A DNA stretch of 64,000 nucleotides from Rhynchopus euleeides. Taxonomy: Eukaryota; Euglenozoa; Diplonemea; Diplonemida; Diplonemidae. The notes below the pieces were generated by a model, which ran no database searches, was not told where the DNA came from, and was given only the letters and a program-made list of their open reading frames with translations. The stretch spans positions 1,364,001 to 1,428,000 of the forward strand of contig OY723300.1 of the NCBI GenBank assembly GCA_963210315.1, given 5' to 3'. The stretch's first letter is position 1, and every line of letters begins with the position of its first letter. Below, one piece after another: positions 22,613-31,110 of the stretch. The translations under genes and the position numbers were made by a program.

Positions 22613-22802
22613 TTGGGTCACTTTCGGGTGATGTCAGGTACCTGGAGTGACCGCAGGTAGCCCATTTTCAGGGTGGGAGCCCTACTCGTACGTCACCCAG
22701 ATTCAGCCCAAACCGTGCACCTCGGGTGCACGGTCGCCGGCAGCGCGCGGGCACCCGGAAACAGGCCGCATTTGCGCGCGCTGCCTGCACCCTGCACGCC
22801 AG

Positions 22803-22832
<30 letters not shown>
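22803..22832 (+). repeat. Poly-C run of 30
   Basis: Thirty consecutive C residues just left of the element A boundary. It is one of the longest of many poly-C/poly-G runs in the window, and its exact length may be unreliable in any assembly. Confidence 0.7.
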
Positions 22833-22834
<2 letters not shown>

Positions 22835-22906
22835 GGCTGTACACGGTGGGATCTTGTAAATTTTACATGTAAAAATACCGATTTTTACATGTATTATACA
22901 TGTATA

Positions 22907-23203
22907 CCGTATACGTAAATATTATGGAACGTAAATATTATGGAACGGGCCCATTTTTGGCCGGTCCGTTCCATAATATTTACAGGGCCAGTTGGGGACT
23001 CGGTGGTGAGGACGGCTTGCGTCAGGAATCGCGCGAAAAGTGCACGAGTAGGTCCCGTCAGGGACTCTGTATGCCGTCCGATCACCTGGTCCAAGTCCCC
23101 GAGTCGCAGAAAGCCCTGTAAATATTATGGAACGAAAAAAATCTGGAACGCCAACCCACCAGCGTTCCATAATATTTACGTTCCAAAATATTTACGTATA
23201 CGG
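22907..23203 (+). mobile_element. Element B1: 297-bp TA-flanked MITE
   Basis: Ends are CCGTATACGTAAATATT and its complement, flanked by TA at 22905-22906 and 23204-23205. The sub-terminal parts are copies of the 16-mer GTTCCATAATATTTAC; the GC-rich core (23 kb: ...AGGGCCAGTTGGGGACTCGG...) is shared by all full copies. Removing B1 plus one TA restores exactly the sequence found in the opposite arm of element A. Confidence 0.85.
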
Positions 23204-23396
23204 TAATACTTGCATGTCAACTATTATACATGTATAATACATGTATATGCCTGAAATATACATGTAAAATACATGTATATCAAGCAAAAATACATGTATA
23301 ATAGTTGCATGTCAACTATTATACATGTATTTTTACTTGATATACATGTATTTTACATGTATATTTCATGCATTTACATGTATTTTACATGTATAA

Positions 23397-23609
23397 TACT
23401 TGTCATGCAAGTATTATACATGTAAAATACTTGCACGACAAGTAAAATACATGTATAATACTTGCATGACAAGTAAAATACTTGCATGCAAGTAAAATAC
23501 ATGTATTTTACTTGCATGCAAGTATTTTACTTGTCATGCAAGTATTTTACATGTATTTTACTTGTCGTGCAAGTATTTTACATGTATAATACTTGCATGA
23601 CAAGTATTA
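23397..23609. repeat. Perfect ~213-bp palindrome
   Basis: Sequence from ATACTTGTCATGCAAG reads as its own complement about a centre near 23503 (TACATGTA). It consists of TACATGTA, ACTTGCATGCAAGT and ACTTGTCATGCAAG-type units. It ends in TA, which abuts element B2. Such a palindrome can extrude as a cruciform and is normally unstable. Confidence 0.75.
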
Positions 23610-23938
23610 CCGTATACGTAAATATTTTGGAACGTAAATATTATGGAACGTAAATATTTTGGAACGCTGGTGGGTTGGCGTTCCAGATTTTTTTCGTTCC
23701 ATAATATTTACAGGGCTTTCTGCGACTCGGGGACTTGGACCAGGGGATCGGACGGCATACAGAGTCCCTGACGGGACCTACTCGTGCACTTTTCGCGCGA
23801 TTCCTGACGCAAGCCGTCCTCACCACCGAGTCCCCAACTGGCCCTGTAAATATTTTGGAACGTAAATATTATGGAACGGACCGGCCAAAAATGGGCCCGT
23901 TCCATAATATTTACGTTCCATAATATTTACGTATACCA
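23610..23938 (-). mobile_element. Element B2: 329-bp TA-flanked MITE, inverted
   Basis: Full-length B element in the opposite orientation to B1, with the same GC-rich core. It has more copies of the 16-mer than B1 (329 against 297 bp; the difference is two 16-mers). Its right end reads CGTATACCA rather than CGTATACGG, followed by TA shared with element E. Confidence 0.8.
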
Positions 23939-23940
23939 TA

Positions 23941-25960
23941 CATCGGGCGTTATTGCGTTACCAGTAACGGTAATACCGTTATTTTTTCGGTAAAATAACT
24001 TACCGTTAATAACGTTCCAGAACGGCCGAATAACGTTATCCGAAAATCGGTAACGTTATTTTTCCGCGTTATACCGTTATCGATAACGGTAATACCGTTA
24101 TTACCGTTATCAGGAACGGTAATAACGTTATCGGTAACGTTATTACCGTTATTACCGTTATCGGTAACGGTAATACCGTTATCAGTAACGGTAATAACGT
24201 TATCGGTAACGTTATTACCGTTATTACCGGTAATACCGCGTTATTTTCGGTATTTTTGGGCAACTTCTATAGGGGTACCCTTTTCGAATTTTTTTTTCGG
24301 GGTGGCCAGAATGGGCTGTTTTAGGCTATTTGAGGCCATTTTCGAGCAAATTTTTGGGTTTAGAGCCACGCAAAGGGTCTAAAATGGGCATGCCAATCTC
24401 AAAAAATGCTCAAAATTCCGAGAGATTTCAGATTTTTCGAATTTTTTGACCGAGAAAATTCTGACCCCAAAATGTGGTCCTTGTGGTCTGGAACTGTCCG
24501 TTGTCGAAGGAATTGGTGAAAAAATCGTGATTTTTGGCCTCTGGATCACCCATGCCGTCCCAAAAATCAAGCAAAAGAGGTTTGGTAGGTGCATTTTTGG
24601 GTGAACATGAGCCATTGTGCCAACCTGCTTGATTTCACCCGAAAATTGGAATCCGTTGAATATGGTTTCTGATGAAAATGTGAAAATTTTCGACCTTCTT
24701 CGCAGTTTTTGCCACTTCCTTGCCCCATCTTTCCCACCCAAAATCGAAGTACCGTGAATGGTGTTGTTGAAAGGTCCAAATTGCGTTGGTTGTGCGTAGT
24801 TCTGCCGAAATCGTGCACACGTTGTGCATAGTGCATGTGTAACGCCATTTGCGACCAAAATGTAAATTTCCTGCACCCGAGCGTTGACGCTTCCACACAC
24901 CCTTACAAACCCACTTGCCTGATGAAGGGGGTGGTGTGTAGAGCACGTTTGGCAGGGCTGAATGACACTTTCCGCGCGAAGGTCGTGTGCGTAATTAAAA
25001 AACGGTCCGAGGGCCGGAGGCCCGAGGCCTTTTTTTACCTGCACGAGGGTGCAATTGAGGCCGATACGGGGTGCAGATGATGGTTTCTTGCACAACCCAG
25101 TCATGTTTTGCACATCACGACGAACTCGGAAATTCCTCATATTTGCACTCCAGGTCTCATATTTGCACTGGTGCAAATATGGGACCTGGAGTGCGTGCAA
25201 ATAATGACTGGGGGGTGCAAGAAAGTTCAAATTGCGTAGTTCCTGCGTACTTCGTGCGTAGCCCGAGCGTACTTTGGGTAGTTCGTGCGTATATTGTGCG
25301 AAGCGTCTTTGACAGCACCAGTAACGGACTTTTGGAACGTAACTATTTTAGAACGGACCGGGAAAAAATGGGCACGTCGCTACTTCGCGCTACTTCGTCG
25401 CTCGTAACGAGTAAAAATATCAGGTGGTTTATACACCGCCAATGTGAGGTGTGCGGGTGTATTCCTGAAGGATTCACTTCTGCGTCCACACTGAGTGATT
25501 TTGGAGTGATTTTCACTCCAAATTTCACTCCAGGAACATTGGATGCTGCAAGGTTGCAGGGGTTTCTGCAGTATTTGCCTTGAAAAAGCCAAAAAACATG
25601 ATTTTTTCACGAAACTCGACATGTCCGTGCGTTATTATCCAAAAAATGGTCCCAGGGGGGTATTCTGGAGCCATCTCCACCAAAAACTACACCATCCGCC
25701 CGCAAAATTGTCCGAATAACGCAAGTTTTCATGAAAATAACGGAAAAATAACGCGTTATTTTAGGAGAAAACGTTTTCCAATTTTTTGACATCACGGAGT
25801 GGCCCCCTGGAGTGATATTTTACCCAAGAAAATTCTTTTAGGGGGGGTAGGGACCCGAGTTTCGGGTCAGATTCACCGGGAAATGCTGCCTTTTTTGGGG
25901 TCAAAAAATAACGCAAAAATAACGTTATTACCGTTACTGGTAACGGAATAACGCCCAATG
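23941..25960. mobile_element. Element E: 2.0-kb TA-flanked element with GGTAACGTTACC arrays
   Basis: Terminal inverted repeats CATYGGGCGTTATTSCGTTA, with TA at 23939-23940 and 25961-25962. The left arm expands the terminal motif into a long run of GGTAACGTTATTACCG and GATAACGGTAAT palindromes (23970-24240). The middle is unique AT-rich DNA with no recognised gene. A stretch near 24885-24960 also occurs, inverted and diverged, at about 28335-28440. CTTTTCGAATTTTTTTTTCG near 24281 resembles 31183-31204 in the telomere-like composite, hinting at common ancestry. Confidence 0.7.
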
Positions 25961-25970
25961 TATGGTATAC
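25681..25970 (+). repeat. E right-end direct repeat, left copy
   Basis: About 290 bp starting CAAAAACTACACCATCCGCC and running through the E terminus into the B end; it is repeated at 26703-26991 with no difference that I could find. Near-identity implies a recent duplication or an assembly duplication. Confidence 0.8.
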
Positions 25971-26043
25971 GTAAATATTATGGAACGTAAATATTATGGA
26001 ACGGGCCCATTTTTGCCCGGTCCGTTCCATAATATTTACGTTC
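25963..26043 (+). mobile_element. Truncated B element end
   Basis: Starts TGGTATACGTAAATATTATG after TA, runs through two copies of the 16-mer and the GGGCCCATTTTTGCCC stem, and stops at ACGTTC. The B core and right end are missing; the sequence changes to GC-rich, exon-like DNA. Confidence 0.7.
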
Positions 26044-26163
26044 ATGCAGGCGCGCATCCTGCAAGGGGGCGCGCAGGCCGAGCCCGGGAACCAGACGAGG
26101 GAGCCGGGGGTCAGCCTGCGCGTCTACATGCGCAAGCTGCAGACGGAGGTGGAGCGGGGCGAG
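26044..26163 (+). pseudogene. Captured exon-like gene fragment
   Basis: A short GC3-rich frame (MQARILQGGAQ... to ...YMRKLQTEVERGE, TAG at 26161-26163) sits directly against the truncated B end. TTCATGCAG at its left edge looks like an intron acceptor. It has the codon bias of the host genes, unlike the AT-rich elements around it. The following 500 bp also look like host DNA: pyrimidine tract, CCCCCAG acceptor near 26415, then GTGAGT donor near 26431. I read it as a piece of a host gene trapped in the element, not a working gene. Confidence 0.5.
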
Positions 26164-26702
26164 TAGGCGGAGCAGCGTCCCCACCCCCACCACCCCCCCC
26201 CCCCCCCCCCCGGGACCTTCCCCCCCCCCCCTTTCATAGATGTGTGCAGGTGGCCGTTGTGAATGGTTAGACAGGGGCTGGCCACCCCCTCCCCCGGGCT
26301 CTGCACAGCAGGTCTGGGTTAGAAACAACATAACCCCCCCCCCCCTTCCTCCCCTCCCTTCCTCCCCCCTCCCCTCCCCTCCCCTATTGATGTCCCCCCC
26401 CCCCCCCCTCCCCCAGCGCTTTGCCGCTCGTGTGAGTACCGCCCTGACTGGGAGAAAGGGTAGGGCTGGTTGGGTTGGCGGAGTTGGGCGGATGGGCGAA
26501 ACGGAAAAATCGACGAGGTCGCAGCGTCAGGGCGTTCTGGGCTGGCTGGTGGTGGTTGGGACAAGACCGACGAGATTAGAAGCGGCACTGGTAGACGGGT
26601 TTTGAGGCCCCCCGCCCCCAGGTTCCCCCTGCCCACCTGGACGGACCCAAGTGCCTCACACCGGATCTCTCCCCACCCGGTGGTCCACCTGACGGATACG
26701 CC
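26164..26702 (+). other. Host-like segment inside element A
   Basis: Continues the captured segment. It has intron-like C-rich tracts (26180-26240 and 26334-26416), a possible 15-nt exon at about 26417-26431, and unique DNA up to the start of the second E-end copy. No gene can be built from it. Confidence 0.4.
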
Positions 26703-26992
26703 CAAAAACTACACCATCCGCCCGCAAAATTGTCCGAATAACGCAAGTTTTCATGAAAATAACGGAAAAATAACGCGTTATTTTAGGAGAAAACGTTTTC
26801 CAATTTTTTGACATCACGGAGTGGCCCCCTGGAGTGATATTTTACCCAAGAAAATTCTTTTAGGGGGGGTAGGGACCCGAGTTTCGGGTCAGATTCACCG
26901 GGAAATGCTGCCTTTTTTGGGGTCAAAAAATAACGCAAAAATAACGTTATTACCGTTACTGGTAACGGAATAACGCCCAATGTATGGTATAC
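26703..26992 (+). repeat. E right-end direct repeat, right copy, with B-end remnant
   Basis: Second copy of the 25681 repeat. After the E terminus and TA it carries only TGGTATACGG, i.e. the two B ends fused with the body lost, then TA and the right arm of element A. Confidence 0.75.
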
Positions 26993-27047
26993 GGTATACA
27001 TGTAAAATACATGTAAATGCATGAAATATACATGTAAAATACATGTA

Positions 27048-27412
27048 CCTGGGACCCCCCGTGTATAAGTCCCCCCCCCTTACCCCCGTGTTTAAGTCCC
27101 CCCCTGGGGGTCTGGCAGGGGGGGGACTTAAACACAGGGGGACCTAAACACGGGGGTGGGCTGGTCTGGAGGGTCATCAGGTGGCCCCTAGGCCCTCCAG
27201 GTGCTGTCAGAGTCGAAAAGTGGGGTGCCAAAAGTCCATCCGGACCGGAATTACCCCCCTACGACAGCAGAGGAAGAGGTCTTCTTGGTCTCCACTGTGC
27301 CACCCCCGTGTTTAAGCCCCCCCTGTGTTTAGGTCCGCCCCCCCCGTGTTTAAGTCCCCCCCGGCCGAAAATCGCCTCCAGGGGGGGGGACTTAAACACG
27401 GGGGGTCCCAGG
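27048..27412. mobile_element. Element C: 365-bp TA-flanked MITE
   Basis: Ends CCTGGGACCCCCCGTGT and its complement, flanked by TA at 27046-27047 and 27413-27414. The arms repeat CCGTGTTTAAGTCCCCCC in both orientations. It interrupts the right arm of element A. The left arm (about 23263-23295) keeps the uninterrupted ACATGTATATCAAG sequence, giving an internal empty site. Confidence 0.85.
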
Positions 27413-27618
27413 TATATCAAGTAAAAATACATGTATAATAGTTGACATGCAACTATTATACATGTATTTTTACTTGATATACATGTATTTTACATGTATA
27501 TTTCAGGCATATACATGTATTATACATGTATAATAGTTGACATGCAAGTATTATACATGTATAATACATGTAAAAATCAGTATTTTTACATGTAAAATTT
27601 ACAAGATCCCACCGTGTA

Positions 27619-30600
27619 AGCGACCCCCCAGAAAATTACCCCAGCCACTGGCCCCCCCCCCCCCCCACCTGATGGCCCTTCCTGGCTGCAGCACTGCCGG
27701 GAGCTCCGATTGAACCCCGCCGAACCACCGCAAAACCCAGTCAAAAACCAGGTGGCAGTGGAGTTCACCCCCCCCCCCCCCCCCGCGCCGGCATTTCTGC
27801 CACACCGATGTGTTGCTGGATGGCTGTCCGGTGAAAAATTGCACGAAACACTCCTAATTCTCCACCGTCATGGCGAAGGCGACCCCACCCGTTGCATTTT
27901 ACAGCAATGCCCGTTTCACCCCCCACCCTGTCCAAGGTGCGTGCCTATTGTTGCCCAGTCACCCTCGTGAACTGTGAATGCCGGATTATACGCACTCCAT
28001 ACATCATCATCTTCCTCCCACGCGTGGCATGAGAAGCCACGGCACTCCTCCGTCAAGGCACACCTTGCGAATCCTGAATGCACATCCCACTGCGTCCACC
28101 AAAGAAAACGTGGCCACCCACTCGCAGAGGCTCCCGAAAGCTCCAGCATCAGCTCACGGTTCATAGTGTAGATCGGTGTCTCCAGAAGGGGATGTCCGGT
28201 CGCAGAAGAAAAACGACGAAGACAACCACACAGGCCCAGTGATTTTCCCCCGTGGCGAAAAAATAAAATTTCGCAATTTTTTCCGGGTGGGAATTTTTTT
28301 TAAAGCACACTCGTGTGAGCGGAAAGCGACCCACCACAGCTGCAACCAAACGTGCTCTATACACTAACCCCACCCTTCATCAGGCTCAGGGTGTGATCAG
28401 TTCAGGGTTTTGTGTGTAGAAGCGTCAACGCAACAAACAAAAGGAAATTCATCAGAGCGGTTGTAGCTGTGAAGTGATAGGGCGCTTTTCGCCGGCATTT
28501 TTGAGATTTTCAGCGGAGAGGAAAATCACTGCACAGGCCGCAAAAAAAAAAGGCGGGCCTCACGTGTTAGCGCACATCAAGATGGTGTTTCTGAAACAGA
28601 GCATGATTGATGCAGCCTGGCGTGCGGCGGAATTGATGCACAACTCCGTAGTGAACATCTTTCAGGATAAAGTGCGTCTTTTAGTCAGTATCGCATCCAG
28701 ACGTGAATTGGCCTTGTCTATCCAGTCCAGTTCGAGGTGCTGTCGTGAGGGCGATGGTCGGCTAGATTCTGCCAACTAAGTGGTCAGAATGGCAGGGGGG
28801 GGGGGGGGGGGGAGGGGGGCGTGGGGTGTGTGGGGTCCTTCTGAGTGAAGGGGTGAAGTCGGTGATGTGACCTTTCTCTTTTTCTTCATTATGGCCCACC
28901 TCCCCCCCCGCCCCGCCCCTCCGTTCCACCCCACTGACAGTTCACAACAGGGGTTGTGGATCGGAAATGCCCTGCCTGCATCCATTTCAACCCATTTCAA
29001 TCCATTCATGTTCTTCGGGTGGCCCCGAGACGCCCGGTCTCACGGGCTGTGAAAACGATAATATTAGCGAGCCATTCGCGGAGCATCGTTGCGGCTGTGT
29101 TTGGATTGGCTGGTCGGCATCGAGCAGAAGTCGGCAAGACCTGCTGCACGGGAGCCCGACACGCTGTTCCAGAATATCAAATTAATCTTCGAACGACCCC
29201 GACATGCAAGCCTGCTGTGGTAAGTAGTGTGTGTCGAGATAAAAAAAAGGATTCCTGTCCCGTGATCACGTGGGCCAGGCAGGCAGCGCACTGCTCGCAG
29301 TGTCAACGCAGAGGCTGTCTGTTGTACTTAAGTGCAGTGACCGTGACCAACCATCCTCAGAACGTTGTTTTCCGCCAGACATCCGGTGGGCCCATGCAGG
29401 CGGTTCGTTCTTTCCCCCAATCCAACACTGAACACAGGGTGTGGTTCTGTGTGGGAGAATGTACGCTGCACCCACGAGGCTTGAAAGGCTCTCGTTATCT
29501 GATGAAAATTGGGTTTCTGAGTTGAGGACTGCCCAGTAACGACGCAGTGGGGGGGGGCCTGTCTGCGCTCTTTCTGCGTGTGAAGCGTGGGACAAAAAAA
29601 TATCCATTTGCGCACAATCTAAGCTTCCATGGTTGAAGATGCACTGCGTGGTGGTTTCCGCCCCGATCATTTTGGTTTGTGTTATTTGTGGCTTCCTTTT
29701 CTTTGCGTATTTTTTGTGTTCATTTCTCCTTTCTTTTGATGTGCCTGGAAAACTTATTGACGTGCTGCTCGGGGCCAATCTTGGTTCCGGGTCAAGCGCG
29801 GATCCGCTTCCCAGTTCACATCCCCCGACTATCCAGCTTGAAAGGCTCTCGTGCTCTTATCAGGTATTGTACCCATCGCACCATTCCTTTTCTTCGTCTC
29901 TTTCTTCCTGCATTTTTTGCCTTGTTTTCACTCCCTGACATAGCGTCCCGGCGGGACGGCACCTCGAGAACAAAGCGTTGTGAACCGGCGAAATTTTGCT
30001 GCTGCCTGCTGGATGATTTGCTGGCATTCTTTCCTATTCCCGCTCTTTATTGTTTTGTCACAGCTCAGCGTGGGAGGAGAGTTTCGCTTGCCAGGGCTCG
30101 CACACTCATCTGTGCCACCCCCTCACCTTCACACAGGCGAAGGGGTGCGTAGGTGTGGAAGTGTCAACGCACAAACCCAACCAGGGTGAGAGAGAGACTG
30201 ATCGCGAAACTTCTGAACACGACTGATTTGATGTATTTTTGAGCAAGTGGGAGTTAACCTTTGAGGGGGCGGCCTGTGTGGTTCGCCGCGTTATTCCGCT
30301 GCGGCAAAACACCGCAGCGCCCCAGCTGCCGGAAAAAAAAACAGGTATTGTACAACGCCAAACCAGACCCTCCCCCCCCTGTCGAACAACACTGGGGTAC
30401 AATCGGTATCTCCGGTACAGCGGGGTTCCTGATGGATCCCCACTGATTTCGCATGACACCGAGTCAATCTTTCAAGTCCCAGGTTTCCTTTATTACCTAT
30501 CCCACTATTGTTTCCTGCTCATTGAACCGGTGGTGGTCCCCATGTCAGGCGAGCTCTCCTGTGAAACAGCGAAGCTGTTCCTCCAGGTGATCTGCGTCTC

Positions 30601-31036
30601 TACCATTGGGGACTTGCCTCAAGGTGATCTTTTGTCATCTCGCAGGGTTGGCAAGAAGAAGGCGAACGGCGAACTTCTGGATGCATTCTCGACAGACAGG
30701 CCCCCCTGGTGTATTGGCGCACTGCCACTCCACCCCCACACCGCCCCGCCCACCCCTCACACCGCCCTTCAACGAGATGCAAACTGCAAACGGCAAATGA
30801 GTCCTTCCAATGCGGCATCCTTTCCTGCAAGGCCTCTGTAGGTGATACCGGCGTTTGGTTCAAGGGGAAGTGAACATGAGCTCATGAGCTCAGGACAATG
30901 CGTCGTGCATCCTCACCGCCTCCCTGGAATGCACTCCCCGCACCACACCACGCACACCACACGCAGGCAGGGAGGGTCGCGGGTTGGGAGGGGGGGGGGG
31001 GTCGGGACCCACATCCCCCCATCCCCACGCCCCCCC
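27619..31036. other. Intergenic, 3.4 kb, no convincing gene
   Basis: Contains poly-C and poly-G runs (27650, 27768, 28796), a repeat shared with element E (about 28335-28440, inverted) whose GTCAACGC motif recurs near 30160, and pyrimidine-rich DNA. Open frames of 100-200 codons lack family resemblance. A short minus-strand fragment is listed separately. Confidence 0.45.
27916..28164 (-). pseudogene. Possible minus-strand gene fragment
   Basis: An 82-residue frame starting MNRELMLELSG with a balanced, protein-like composition (FARCALTEECRGFSCHAWEE), unlike the low-complexity frames nearby. The C-x5-C-x4-C pattern with GFSCH loosely recalls PAN/apple-type cysteine domains, but it is too short to assign. 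It would be the only host-like coding segment on the minus strand, so it may be a relic or chance. Confidence 0.25.
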
Positions 31037-31110
31037 AGGCCTCTGGCTAATTCGGGTCGAACGTTAAGTTTCTCCGTGCCGGGGGGGGGAGGGGGGGGGG
31101 GGGGGGGCTA

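Larger units (their letters stand above)
22842..27616. mobile_element. Element A: 4.8-kb TA-flanked fold-back composite
   Basis: Bounded by long inverted repeats that begin CACGGTGGGATCTTGTAAAT, with TA immediately outside on both sides (22840-22841 and 27617-27618). The first ~65 nt of the arms differ at one position. Beyond the insertions in each arm, similarity continues for at least 200 nt and consists largely of TACATGTA and AACTATTATACATG palindromes. Nested inside, from left to right, are B1, a perfect palindrome, B2, E, a truncated B, a foreign segment, a copy of the E right end, a B end remnant, and C. No transposase was recognised. A CAC...GTG terminus with TA target duplication fits the Tc1/mariner-type group, and the element is presumably mobilised by an enzyme encoded elsewhere. 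Confidence 0.8.

Noticed and set aside
22940..23923. Repeated 60-90 codon open frames in the B elements
   Set aside because: They recur only because the repeat recurs, in both orientations, and begin and end in the palindromic arms. No sign of selection for protein.
28956..29525. A 189-codon plus-strand frame
   Set aside because: No family resemblance, no acceptor-type tract before it, and codon use unlike the nine accepted genes.
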